Assembly: GCA_039829955.1 (NCBI GenBank)
Contig: CP140035.1
Span: 62,001 to 126,000, forward strand
Source: Buchnera aphidicola (Nurudea shiraii)
Lineage (GTDB): Bacteria; Pseudomonadota; Gammaproteobacteria; Enterobacterales; Enterobacteriaceae
Reading direction: 5' to 3'
Length of the DNA stretch: 64,000 nt
The notes below the pieces were generated by a model. The model was given only the letters and a program-made list of their open reading frames with translations. It made no database searches and was not told the origin of the DNA. The first letter of the stretch is position 1. Each line of letters begins with the position of its first letter. Both the position numbers and the translations under genes were made by a program. Below, one piece after another: positions 27,589 to 36,885 of this stretch.

Positions 27589-28539
27589 TTGAACCAGTTA
27601 GAATCACTAAAAAAATATAGCAAAATTGTGGTAGACAGTGGAGACATTGAGTCAATAAAAATTTATCTTCCGGAAGATACTACTACTAATCCTTCTCTTA
27701 TTTTAAAAGCAATTACTATGCCTTTTTATGAGAATATTATTTGTGATGCTATTTTATATGCAAAAAGAAAAGGAGGTTCATACGAATGTCAACTATTGAA
27801 TGCAGTAGATCAAGTATCTGTTATGTTAGGTTTGAAAATATTAAAAATTATTTCTGGAAAAGTTTCTACTGAAGTTGATGCACATTTGTCATTTAATACT
27901 GATTTATGTATTGAAAGATCAAAAAAAATTATTTCTATGTATGAAGAACATGGAATTAGTAGATCTAGAATATTAATAAAATTAGCAGCTACATGGGAAT
28001 GTATTCAAGCTGCAAAAGAATTAAAAAAACATAATATTAATTGTAACTTAACTTTGTTATTTTCTTTTGCACAAGCTAGAGCTTGTGCTGAAGCTGAGGT
28101 GTTTTTGATTTCTCCTTTTGTTGGACGTATCTATGATTGGTATCAGTCTAAATCGTTAATACCAAAGTATTCAGCTAATTTAGATCCTGGGGTGATTTCA
28201 GTCCGAAAAATATATTTTTATTACAAAGAATATGGGTATAAGACAATTATTATGGGGGCTAGTTTTAGAAATATTCAACAAGTATTAGAATTATCTGGTT
28301 GTGATTATTTAACTATTTCTCCTGATCTTTTAAAAGAACTAACAATAAAAGAAGGTTACGTTTCAAGGAAGCTATGTGATTCTAACGTTAAAAAAATACC
28401 TACTAGTGTATTGTCTCGAAGTGATTTTTTATGGTTACATAATGAAGATCCCATGGCGGTAGAAAAATTATCTGAAGGAATACGTCAATTTGGAATAGAT
28501 CAAAAAAAGTTAGAAAAAATAATAAAAGGTAAAATGTAA
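27589..28539 (+). CDS. talA: Transaldolase
   Basis: 316 residues, the length of E. coli TalA. Non-oxidative pentose phosphate enzyme that moves a three-carbon unit between sugar phosphates. The Schiff-base Lys is in RILIKLAATWEC (about residue 131); VDSGDIESIKIYLPEDTTTN and NLTLLFSFAQARACAEA are conserved. The start is a TTG preceded by AAGGAAT; no ATG fits the N-terminus. It is followed by tktB on the same strand, giving a pentose phosphate pair as in E. coli talA-tktB. Confidence 0.96.
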   Translation: MNQLESLKKYSKIVVDSGDIESIKIYLPEDTTTNPSLILKAITMPFYENIICDAILYAKRKGGSYECQLLNAVDQVSVMLGLKILKIISGKVSTEVDAHLSFNTDLCIERSKKIISMYEEHGISRSRILIKLAATWECIQAAKELKKHNINCNLTLLFSFAQARACAEAEVFLISPFVGRIYDWYQSKSLIPKYSANLDPGVISVRKIYFYYKEYGYKTIIMGASFRNIQQVLELSGCDYLTISPDLLKELTIKEGYVSRKLCDSNVKKIPTSVLSRSDFLWLHNEDPMAVEKLSEGIRQFGIDQKKLEKIIKGKM

Positions 28540-28625
28540 GTAGTGTTTTCCAATGTTTTTATAAACGTAATTTTTTAATATTTATAGTTTCATTAGTTTT
28601 AATTATATGTTTAAGGAATAGGGTC

Positions 28626-30629
28626 ATGTCTTCAAGAAAAGAGTTAGCTAATGCTATTAGATTTTTAAGTATTGACGCGGTACAACAAGCACAATCAGGA
28701 CATCCTGGTATGCCTATGGGAATGGCTGATATTGCTGAAGTTTTGTGGAGAGATTTTTTAAAACATAACCCATGTAATCCATTTTGGGGAAATAGAGATC
28801 GTTTTATTCTTTCTAATGGTCATGGATCTATGTTGCTATATAGCTTATTACATCTTACTGGATATGATTTATCAATAAGAGAGTTAAAAAATTTTAGGAA
28901 GTTAGATTCAAAAACTCCAGGACATCCTGAAGTAGGACATACGTTAGGTATAGAAATTACTACTGGTCCATTAGGACAAGGATTAGCAACTGCAGTAGGA
29001 ATGGCAATAGCCGAGCGTACTTTAGGTGCAACTTTCAATAAGCCTCCTTATAATATAGTAGATCATTACACTTGGGTATTTGTAGGAGATGGATGTTTGA
29101 TGGAAGGTATATCTCACGAAGTATGTTCATTAGCTGGAACTTTAAAATTAGGAAAGTTGATTGTATTTTATGATAAAAATGATATATCAATCGACGGCAA
29201 CGTTTCTAATTGGTTTTCAGATGATACAAAGAAACGTTTTGAATCTTATAATTGGCATGTTATTTCTAATATAAATGGACATGATTCTAATGTTATTTCT
29301 AATGCAATAACAGAATCTATATCAGTTAAAGATAAGCCTTCTTTAATCATTTGTGAAACTATTATAGGTTTTGGTTCTCCTAATAAGTCTGGAACAAAAG
29401 AATCCCATGGGGCTCCTTTAGGAGAATTAGAAGTAAACTTGACGAGAAAAAATTTAAATTGGAATTTTCCTCCCTTTTTTATACCTTCAAATATTTATGA
29501 AAGCTGGAATTTTGTAACTCAAGGGAAAATATTAGAAGATAATTGGAACAAAATTTTTATAAAATATAAAAAAGAACATCCTGTATTAGCTAGTGAATAT
29601 ATTCGACGTATTCAACGTATTTTACCAGATACATGGGATACAAGTTGTAAAAAATTTATTAATGAATTATGTTGTGATACAAATAATATAGCTACTAGAG
29701 TAGCTTCTCAAAACTCTTTAGAATTCTTTGGTAAATTGTTACCAGAGATGATAGGTGGTTCTGCTGATTTAGCACCAAGTAATCTCAGTATGTGGTCTGG
29801 ATCAAGATCTATTAAAGATTGTTTTTTTGGAAATTATATTCATTATGGAGTACGTGAATTTGGAATGACTGCTATTGCGAATGGATTATTTCATCATGGA
29901 GGGTTTATTCCTTATACTTCTACATTTTTGGTTTTTTCTGATTATGCAAGAAATGCTATACGAATGGCTGCATTAATGAAAACACAGCATATTTTTGTTT
30001 ATACTCATGATTCTATAGGATTAGGAGAAGATGGTCCTACACATCAACCAGTTGAACAGTTAGTTACTTTACGTTTGATTCCTAATTTAAGTGTGTGGAG
30101 ACCATGTGATCAAATAGAAACTACAATAGCTTGGAAGTTAGCATTAGAAAATAGGTGTGGTCCTACAGCTTTAATTTTATCTCGTCAAAATTTGTTACAA
30201 ATATCTAGAACAGAAGTAGAAATAAAAAATATTTCTCGAGGTGGATATATTTTAAGAAGTAATAGTTCTAATGCTAATCTTGATGCAATTATTATTGCTA
30301 CTGGATCAGAAGTTAGTATTGCTATTTCTATTTATTCTGAATTAGTAAATATAGGTTATTATATTAGAGTTGTTTCAATGCCATCTACTGATGTGTTTGA
30401 TCGACAAGACGAAAGTTATAAAGAATTAGTATTTCCAAAATTAGTTACTAAACGAATTTCGATTGAAGCTGGGATAACTGATTTTTGGTGTAAATATATA
30501 GGATCGAGTGGTTTGTCTATTGGGATAAATTCTTTTGGAGCATCAGCTCCTTCTGATAAATTATTTGAAAAATTTGGATTTAGTACAAACGTTATTATAG
30601 ATAAAATAGTAAAATTTTTAAAATCTTAA
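28626..30629 (+). CDS. tktB: Transketolase
   Basis: 667 residues, the length of E. coli TktB. Thiamine-diphosphate enzyme that supplies erythrose 4-phosphate for aromatic synthesis and pentoses for nucleotides and histidine. Conserved sites: SGHPGMPMGMADIAEV, GPLGQGLATAVGMA, the thiamine motif GDGCLMEGIS...N, and THDSIGLGEDGPTHQPVEQL. AGGAATAGG lies upstream of the ATG. It is paired with talA 86 bases upstream and followed by a strong terminator. Confidence 0.97.
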   Translation: MSSRKELANAIRFLSIDAVQQAQSGHPGMPMGMADIAEVLWRDFLKHNPCNPFWGNRDRFILSNGHGSMLLYSLLHLTGYDLSIRELKNFRKLDSKTPGHPEVGHTLGIEITTGPLGQGLATAVGMAIAERTLGATFNKPPYNIVDHYTWVFVGDGCLMEGISHEVCSLAGTLKLGKLIVFYDKNDISIDGNVSNWFSDDTKKRFESYNWHVISNINGHDSNVISNAITESISVKDKPSLIICETIIGFGSPNKSGTKESHGAPLGELEVNLTRKNLNWNFPPFFIPSNIYESWNFVTQGKILEDNWNKIFIKYKKEHPVLASEYIRRIQRILPDTWDTSCKKFINELCCDTNNIATRVASQNSLEFFGKLLPEMIGGSADLAPSNLSMWSGSRSIKDCFFGNYIHYGVREFGMTAIANGLFHHGGFIPYTSTFLVFSDYARNAIRMAALMKTQHIFVYTHDSIGLGEDGPTHQPVEQLVTLRLIPNLSVWRPCDQIETTIAWKLALENRCGPTALILSRQNLLQISRTEVEIKNISRGGYILRSNSSNANLDAIIIATGSEVSIAISIYSELVNIGYYIRVVSMPSTDVFDRQDESYKELVFPKLVTKRISIEAGITDFWCKYIGSSGLSIGINSFGASAPSDKLFEKFGFSTNVIIDKIVKFLKS

Positions 30630-30674
30630 GATTTCTAGTTTCTTTTAAATAATTTTTATTATTTTATATTTCAT

Positions 30675-30695
30675 GGGGTTATTATTAACCCCTTT
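30675..30695 (+). terminator. Intrinsic terminator after tktB
   Basis: A perfect 7-bp stem GGGGTTA/TAACCCC closes a TTAT loop and is followed by TTT. The G/C content is conspicuous against the surrounding sequence. It ends the talA-tktB transcript before dapE. Confidence 0.7.
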
Positions 30696-30818
30696 CAACT
30701 TTATGATATAATTATTTATGATGTTAATTTGAAAAATTCTTCGTGTAAAATAATGTAATTTAGTTTACACTAAATAATTGAAATAATAGAGATAAACTGT
30801 GTTTTATAAGGAACTTTC

Positions 30819-31946
30819 GTGATTGATCGTGTTTTAAATTTAACAAAACAACTTGTTTCTATTCCTTCAATTAGTCCAATGGATTTAGGATGTCAAAAAA
30901 TAATATCTAAACGATTAATTAGTTTAGGGTTTTCTATTGAATGTATGGATTTTCATGATACATACAACATTTGGGCATATAGAGGAAAAGGCGTTACTTT
31001 AGCTTTTTCTGGACATACTGATGTCGTTCCTATTGGAAATGACAAAAAATGGAAATTTTCTCCTTTTGTCCCTACGATACATAAAGGTTTTTTATATGGT
31101 CGTGGTGTATCCGATATGAAGGGAGCATTGGCAGCGATGATTGTTGCAGTGGAGACTTTTGTTAAAAAATATCCTAATCATTCTGGTCGAATAGCTTTTT
31201 TGATAACTTCTGACGAAGAATCTAAAGCTACATACGGAACTAAAAAAATAGTTGAAAATTTAATTTTTAAAAAAGAAAAAATTGATTATTGTTTAATAGG
31301 AGAACCGTCTAGTGTTAGATATTTAGGAGATATTATTAAAAATGGTCGACGTGGTTCTTTGTCAGCATGTTTATATATTCATGGCGTTCAAGGACATATT
31401 GCATATCCTGAATTAGCAGATAATCCTATTCATAATGTATTACAATTTTTATTAAATCTTTTATCTGTTAGTTGGGATAATGGTAACAAATATTTTCCTC
31501 CAACAGGTTTTCAAATTTATGAAATTCACTCTAGCTCTAATAGTGATAACATGATACCTGATACATTGTTAGTTAAATTTAATTTTCGTTTTGGAAATTC
31601 TATTTCTATTGATTTGATTAAAAATAAAGTGGAAAAATTACTAAATAACTCTAATGTAAAATATAATATACAATGGAAATTATTTGGTAAGCCTTTTGTA
31701 ACTAAGCCTGGTGTTTTGACGGATGTAGTTAAAAATGTTATTCACAAAAAATGTGGGATTATTCCGAAATTATCAACTACTGGTGGCACTTCTGATGGGC
31801 GTTTTATTAGAAAAATTAGTCCTCAGATATTAGAATTAGGATTGATTAATAAAACTATACATCAATCTAATGAAAATGTTAAAATTTCAGATTTAAAGTT
31901 ATTAAGTGTTATATATGAGGAAATAATTAAAACTTTGCTTTTGTAA
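30819..31946 (+). CDS. dapE: Succinyl-diaminopimelate desuccinylase
   Basis: 375 residues, the E. coli length. Zinc hydrolase that makes L,L-diaminopimelate for lysine and peptidoglycan. Metal-binding residues are in SGHTDVVP, GRGVSDMKGALAA, TSDEESKA, GEPSS, and the C-terminal IHQSNENV. The start is GTG, with AAGGAA upstream. It stands after the tktB terminator and is convergent with dapA. Confidence 0.96.
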   Translation: MIDRVLNLTKQLVSIPSISPMDLGCQKIISKRLISLGFSIECMDFHDTYNIWAYRGKGVTLAFSGHTDVVPIGNDKKWKFSPFVPTIHKGFLYGRGVSDMKGALAAMIVAVETFVKKYPNHSGRIAFLITSDEESKATYGTKKIVENLIFKKEKIDYCLIGEPSSVRYLGDIIKNGRRGSLSACLYIHGVQGHIAYPELADNPIHNVLQFLLNLLSVSWDNGNKYFPPTGFQIYEIHSSSNSDNMIPDTLLVKFNFRFGNSISIDLIKNKVEKLLNNSNVKYNIQWKLFGKPFVTKPGVLTDVVKNVIHKKCGIIPKLSTTGGTSDGRFIRKISPQILELGLINKTIHQSNENVKISDLKLLSVIYEEIIKTLLL

Positions 31947-31971
31947 TTTTAAAAAGATTTTAGTTTGAAAT

Positions 31972-32006
31972 AACAGAGTATTAAATATTTTAACACCCTG
32001 TTTTTT
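31972..32006 (+). terminator. Possible terminator after dapE
   Basis: AACAG (31972-31976) can pair with CTGTT (31998-32002), extended imperfectly inward, and the right arm runs into TTTTTT. The stem is short and imperfect, but the T-run and position 26 bases after the dapE stop support a terminator. Confidence 0.4.
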
Positions 32007-32198
32007 AAAATTTGAATTAATTTCAATCATTTAATTTGTGTTATATTATATATTTTCGAATTTTTTAAAGTACTTTTAATTATTTATTCGAAAGCTGCAT
32101 ATAAGTTTATGTTTTAAAGTTTGTTTTTAATTAAAGTTTATAGTTCTAGAGTGATTTTATTATATGTATTTCTTAAAAATATACATAGTCATTCTATT

Positions 32199-33074
32199 TT
32201 AAAACGTTAAGGAATTTAAAGATTTTTCAAGCATTAAGCGTGTTTTTTTAGAAATAGGAGTTAATGGTAATCGCAGTGTATTTGTTTTAATTAATCCAAG
32301 TCTTTTGGCTAACCATTTAACTGGAATTGGGTTTGGTTCTTTGAAAAGGCTAAGATGTAATGGCATTAAACGATTATTTAGTAATCGTGCTGATAAAAAA
32401 TCTTTATTTAAAGCAAAATTGCATAATTTAACCATTTTTTTTGCTGCTACGTTGGCAGTAACTGATATAACTCCCTGTCCTCCTAATTGTATGAAATCTA
32501 ATGCTGTTGCATCATCTCCACTAATTAATAAAAAATCATCGTTAGCTAAACTTTTTATTTTTTGAACTCTAGATAAATCCCCAGTAGCTTCTTTAACTCC
32601 TATTATGTTATGAAATCTTGATAACTTAATTATTGTTTCCGGAATGAGATCACAGCCTGTTCGTATGGGAACATTGTATAAAATTTGAGGTAGATGCGTA
32701 TTTTTTGAAATTGCTTTAAAATGTTCATATAGTCCTTTTTGTGTAGGACGATTATAGTAAGGAGTAACAGTTAAACATGCAGATATTCCGGATGATTCAA
32801 ATTTTTTAGTTAGAAGAATAGCTTCTGATGTTGAATTTGAACCTGTTCCAGCTATAATGGGAATTCTATTTTTAGATATTTTGAGTGTGAGCATGATTAC
32901 TTCAATATGTTCTTCTTGGCTTAAGGTTGCTGATTCTCCAGTGGTTCCAACAGATACGATTGCATTGGTTCCACTTTCAATATGATAGTTAATTAATTTT
33001 TTTAAGCTTGTTTGACAAATATTTCCTTTTTCGTCCATTGGTGTGATAAGTGCAACAATACTTCCTTTAAACAT
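32199..33074 (-). CDS. dapA: 4-hydroxy-tetrahydrodipicolinate synthase
   Basis: 291 residues (E. coli 292). It condenses pyruvate with aspartate semialdehyde, the entry step of the diaminopimelate/lysine branch. The Schiff-base Lys is in IIGVKEATGDLSR (about residue 161), the catalytic Tyr in QILYNVPIRTG, and TTGESATL is the conserved Thr loop. The ATG at 33074 fits the family N-terminus (MFKGSIVALITPM). It faces dapE, so two lysine-pathway genes lie side by side but are transcribed separately. Confidence 0.97.
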   Translation of the reverse strand: MFKGSIVALITPMDEKGNICQTSLKKLINYHIESGTNAIVSVGTTGESATLSQEEHIEVIMLTLKISKNRIPIIAGTGSNSTSEAILLTKKFESSGISACLTVTPYYNRPTQKGLYEHFKAISKNTHLPQILYNVPIRTGCDLIPETIIKLSRFHNIIGVKEATGDLSRVQKIKSLANDDFLLISGDDATALDFIQLGGQGVISVTANVAAKKMVKLCNFALNKDFLSARLLNNRLMPLHLSLFKEPNPIPVKWLAKRLGLIKTNTLRLPLTPISKKTRLMLEKSLNSLTF

Positions 33075-33583
33075 TTTTAATTTCTCTTATTAATTCTTTG
33101 AGTTTTTATAAAAAATTGATTTTTTAAATAAAATAGATTTTTTCTGTTAAATAGTATTTTACTTTTAAAAATTAATTTTCAAAGTATTATATCATTTATT
33201 GTTTATTTTCGTTAAAATATTAATTTTAAAGAAGTATTTTAATTTTTTATTATATATAGGATATTTATTTGTTATATGTCTTTATTTATCAATTTTGTTT
33301 AATTGAAGATTTAATAAGTAAAAATATTTTTTTATAATAGAAGTAGATAATTTTTAAAATATTATTTTCATTAACTTTTAATGTATTTTAGACAAATATA
33401 ATTTTTTATAACTCGTAACTAACTATGTTGATTATATGTGTTTTAAATGTATTATAAAAATTTTTTGTTGTTTTTGAAAGTATCAAATAATTTTATTTTT
33501 TAATTTAAATTTTTAATGAGGTAGCTTGTTTTTTAAGTTTTTTATAAGAAATAATATTCTTAAAATTTTTAATATAAAAATAT
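33075..33583. other. Intergenic gap between aroC and dapA
   Basis: 509 AT-rich bases upstream of dapA and downstream of aroC, both on the minus strand. It should contain the dapA promoter and the aroC terminator, but I see no clear box pair, hairpin or gene remnant. Confidence 0.4.
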
Positions 33584-34657
33584 TTATTTTGTTTTTGATT
33601 GTTTGCATTGTGCACGATATCTTAATAAATGATCCATAATTGTAATAGCTATCATGGATTCTGCTATTGGAACAGATCTTAATCCTACACAAGGATCGTG
33701 TCTTCCCTTTATAATAATTTTTTTTTCTTTTCCGTCATGATCAATAGTTTTACCAATTTTTGCTATGCTAGATGTTGGTTTTAAAGCTATTTTTGTTATG
33801 ATATCTTCTCCATTGCTAATTCCTCCTAATATACCTCCTGAATGGTTGCTTAAAAATCCGTCTTTGTTCATTTCATCTCGATGTTGGCTTCCTTTTTTGT
33901 TAATTACTGAAAATCCTTCTCCAATTTCTACACCCTTTACAGCATTAATACTCATTAGTCCATGAGCTAGGTCAGCATCTAGTTTGTCAAAAACAGGTTC
34001 TCCTAACCCTGAAGGAACATTCTTAGTTATTATTGTAACTTTAGCTCCAATAGAATCTCCTTCTTTTTTTAGATTTCTTATAAGTTGATCTATATTTTTA
34101 AGTTGAGAGACATCTGGGCAAAAAAATGGGTTTTTTTCAGTTTCATCCCATGATTTTAATTTACATGTAATGTTTCCAATTTGTTCTAAATATCCTCTAA
34201 TAAGGATTCCATAATTTAGAAACAGATATTTTTTGGCTATAGCACCTGCAGCAACTCGCATAGTTGTTTCTCGAGCAGATGATCTACCTCCTCCTCGATA
34301 ATCTCTAATTCCGTATTTTTTTTGATAAGTATAATCAGCATGTCCAGGTCGAAACAAAGATTTTATGTTTTCATAATCTTTAGGTCTTTGATCAGTGTTA
34401 TTTATTATTAAACCAATACTAGTTCCGGTTGTAATTCCTTCAAAAATTCCAGATAGTATAATAATTTGGTCTTTTTCAGATCGTGGAGTAGTATATCTAG
34501 ATTGCCCTGGTCGTCTTCGGTCTAATTCTTTTTGTATGTCATGTTCTGAAATTTTTATTCCTGGAGGCATGCCATCTATTATGCATCCTAGTGATATTCC
34601 ATGAGACTCTCCAAATGTTGTTACTTGAAAAAGTTTACCTATAGTATTTCCAGCCAT
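33584..34657 (-). CDS. aroC: Chorismate synthase
   Basis: 357 residues (E. coli 361). Last step of the shikimate pathway, converting EPSP to chorismate with reduced FMN. The signatures GESHGISLGCIIDGMPPGI, RRRPGQS, and RGGGRSSARETTMRVAAGA are all present, including the conserved His and Arg residues. AAAAGGAAAA precedes the ATG. With aroH at 61140 it covers both ends of the pathway in this window. The head-on neighbour smrB is divergent. Confidence 0.97.
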   Translation of the reverse strand: MAGNTIGKLFQVTTFGESHGISLGCIIDGMPPGIKISEHDIQKELDRRRPGQSRYTTPRSEKDQIIILSGIFEGITTGTSIGLIINNTDQRPKDYENIKSLFRPGHADYTYQKKYGIRDYRGGGRSSARETTMRVAAGAIAKKYLFLNYGILIRGYLEQIGNITCKLKSWDETEKNPFFCPDVSQLKNIDQLIRNLKKEGDSIGAKVTIITKNVPSGLGEPVFDKLDADLAHGLMSINAVKGVEIGEGFSVINKKGSQHRDEMNKDGFLSNHSGGILGGISNGEDIITKIALKPTSSIAKIGKTIDHDGKEKKIIIKGRHDPCVGLRSVPIAESMIAITIMDHLLRYRAQCKQSKTK

Positions 34658-35015
34658 TTTGTTTTTCCTTTTTTTTACATAAATTATTTTAAATTGAATC
34701 GTTAACTTTCAAAAGTTAGTTTAAACGTTTGTAGAAAATATATCAATTTTAAGTAAGAATTTATTTTTAATTTAATAAATTATTATTTTTAAGATTTTAT
34801 ATCTTATTTTAAATTATATTTTGTACATTTAATAAATAGTTTAAATTATATTTGAAATCATGTAATATTTTTAAAATTTAAACAATTTTATATTTTCAAA
34901 GATAACTTTAATTTTTAAGGATATAAAATCCACAGGATTGAAATTTTATTTATTAATTTTTATAAAATAATTAATAACTAATATTACATATCTATTGTAA
35001 TGGTAACTTATAAAA
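34658..35015. other. Intergenic gap between divergent aroC and smrB
   Basis: 358 AT-rich bases holding the divergent promoters of aroC and smrB. No convincing -35/-10 pair, operator, RNA or gene remnant could be picked out. Confidence 0.4.
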
Positions 35016-35549
35016 ATGAGTAAAAATAATTTATTAAACTCTCAAGATTTGTTGTTATTTTACGAAAAGTTAGCTGGTATCAAGAAAATTAAGCAAGATA
35101 CTATTTTTCATTCAAGACGTCATAATATTAAACAAAATATTGCATTGAAAAAGAATGTTTGTGAGCAAGATGCTCATTGTCATTATTTTTCTTGCAATGA
35201 ATCAACAATTTTGATTAATACAGATCCTGTTTATTATATTAGGAGTAACATGTATTTCAATGAATTGAATAAACTTAAAATGGGAATGTATATTCCAGAT
35301 ATTGTTTTAGATGTACATGGTTTAACGCAATATCAGGCCAAAAGAAAGTTAGGAGAGTTAATTTATATTTGTTATAAAGAGAAACTTTTTTGTGCTAACG
35401 TTATTCATGGACATGGAAAAAATATTTTAAAAAAACAAATTCCATTATGGTTATCAAAACATCCTAATATCATTGCTTTTCATGCAGCTCCAAAAACATT
35501 GGGTAGTAACGCAGCTATTCTTATATTAATTGACATTAATATAAATTAA
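35016..35549 (+). CDS. smrB: Smr-domain endonuclease SmrB (YfcN)
   Basis: 177 residues (E. coli 183). In E. coli, SmrB cleaves mRNA between collided ribosomes. The Smr domain is clear in the C-terminal half: VLDVHGLTQYQAKRKLG, and NVIHGHGKNILKKQIPLWL, which carry the DxH and HGxG motifs. The N-terminal part is less conserved. A retained ribosome-rescue nuclease is notable in a genome with many frameshifted messages, but any link is inference. Confidence 0.9.
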   Translation: MSKNNLLNSQDLLLFYEKLAGIKKIKQDTIFHSRRHNIKQNIALKKNVCEQDAHCHYFSCNESTILINTDPVYYIRSNMYFNELNKLKMGMYIPDIVLDVHGLTQYQAKRKLGELIYICYKEKLFCANVIHGHGKNILKKQIPLWLSKHPNIIAFHAAPKTLGSNAAILILIDININ

Positions 35550-35981
35550 TATTTTCAAAAACGTCGGTTGTTTTATATTAGTTTTAATTTAGCATAAATT
35601 AGCTATATTTTATTTTGAAATATTATTAATACAGTTTAATATGGCTAAATACAATTTAGAAATATGTTTACATTTTATATATTTTGAAATGTTAAATATT
35701 ATACTATGTAATGTCAAATAATTTATGTTTTAGTTATTCGTTATGATTTAAAATCTTAGTTTTAAATTTTAGCTGAAATATTTTTCACACTGACCTTCAA
35801 AAAATTAGTATTTCATATTTTAAACTTTTTAATAACAAATACTTTAAAGAGTACTTTACATATTCATAATATGTATAAATTACATTTAGAATAATATTTA
35901 AATAGTCTTAAAATGAATTATAGAGATAAATTTATGTATTAAAATATGTAATTATATAATAAATTTATAAAAGGATGAAAT
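35550..35981. other. Leader region of the histidine operon
   Basis: 432 AT-rich bases between smrB and hisG. There is no run of His codons and no GC-rich hairpin, so the hisL leader peptide/attenuator of E. coli is not seen. A TATAAT box at 35955-35960, about 22 bases before the hisG start, is a possible -10 element, without a clear -35. Confidence 0.5.
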
Positions 35982-36881
35982 ATGATTCATAATAATCGTT
36001 TGCGTATAGTAATGCAAAAAACTGGAAGATTAAGTAGTGATTCTAAAGATTTACTAGGTCGTTGTGGTGTAAAAATTAATTTATACAAGCAGAAATTAAT
36101 TGCTTTTTCTGAAAATATGCCAATAGATGTAATGTGTGTTCGAGATGATGACATTCCTGGATTGATTATGGATGGTGTTGTAGATATAGGTATTATTGGG
36201 GAGAACGTGCTAGAAGAGGAGGTATTAAGTCGGAAAATAAGACTAGATAGTGTAGATTATATAAAATTAAAACGTTTAGATTTTGGATCGTGTAGGTTAT
36301 CTTTAGCTATACCTATTAATAAAAAATACACGGATATTAGTTGTTTAAATAATTCTAGGATAGCGACTTCATATCCTCATTTATTAAAAAGGTATTTTGA
36401 TAAAAATAATCTTACATTTAAATCATGTATGTTGAATGGATCAGTAGAAGTTGCTCCTCGTGCTGGATTGTCCGATGCTATTTGTGATTTAGTATCTACT
36501 GGAGCTACGCTAGAAGCTAATGGTTTGCGTGAAGTACAAGTGATATTTAAATCTAAGGCCTGTTTAATTTGTAAAATAGGAAATATTTCTACTGAAAAGC
36601 AAGAAGTTATTAATACTTTAATGACACGTATCCAAGGTGTTATTAAGGCTAGGGAATCTAAGTATATCATGTTACATGCACCTATAAAAAAGTTAAAAGA
36701 AGTTATTAATTTGTTACATGGTGCTGAACGTCCTACTATATTAAAGTTAGCTGGTGACAATACTCGAGTAGCTATGCATATGGTTAGTAGTGAAACATTA
36801 TTTTGGGAAACTATGGAAAAGTTAAAATTATTAGGAGCTAGTTCTATTTTAGTTCTGCCAATTGAAAAAATGATGGAGTAA
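35982..36881 (+). CDS. hisG: ATP phosphoribosyltransferase
   Basis: 299 residues, the E. coli length. First and normally feedback-inhibited step of histidine synthesis, joining ATP and PRPP. Conserved blocks are MQKTGRLSSDSKDLLGRCG, DDIPGLIMDGVVDIGIIGEN and the PRPP site DAICDLVSTGATLEANGL. The C-terminal regulatory domain is present (full length), so feedback control may persist. AAGGATG precedes the start. First gene of hisGDCBHAFI, with four bases to hisD. Confidence 0.97.
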   Translation: MIHNNRLRIVMQKTGRLSSDSKDLLGRCGVKINLYKQKLIAFSENMPIDVMCVRDDDIPGLIMDGVVDIGIIGENVLEEEVLSRKIRLDSVDYIKLKRLDFGSCRLSLAIPINKKYTDISCLNNSRIATSYPHLLKRYFDKNNLTFKSCMLNGSVEVAPRAGLSDAICDLVSTGATLEANGLREVQVIFKSKACLICKIGNISTEKQEVINTLMTRIQGVIKARESKYIMLHAPIKKLKEVINLLHGAERPTILKLAGDNTRVAMHMVSSETLFWETMEKLKLLGASSILVLPIEKMME

Positions 36882-36885
36882 TTAC

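Noticed and set aside
32305..32565. Open frame opposite dapA
   Set aside because: Antisense to a complete conserved enzyme; no ribosome site or homology.
36377..36760. Open frame of 127 codons opposite hisG
   Set aside because: hisG is full length and highly conserved; the antisense frame is a shadow.
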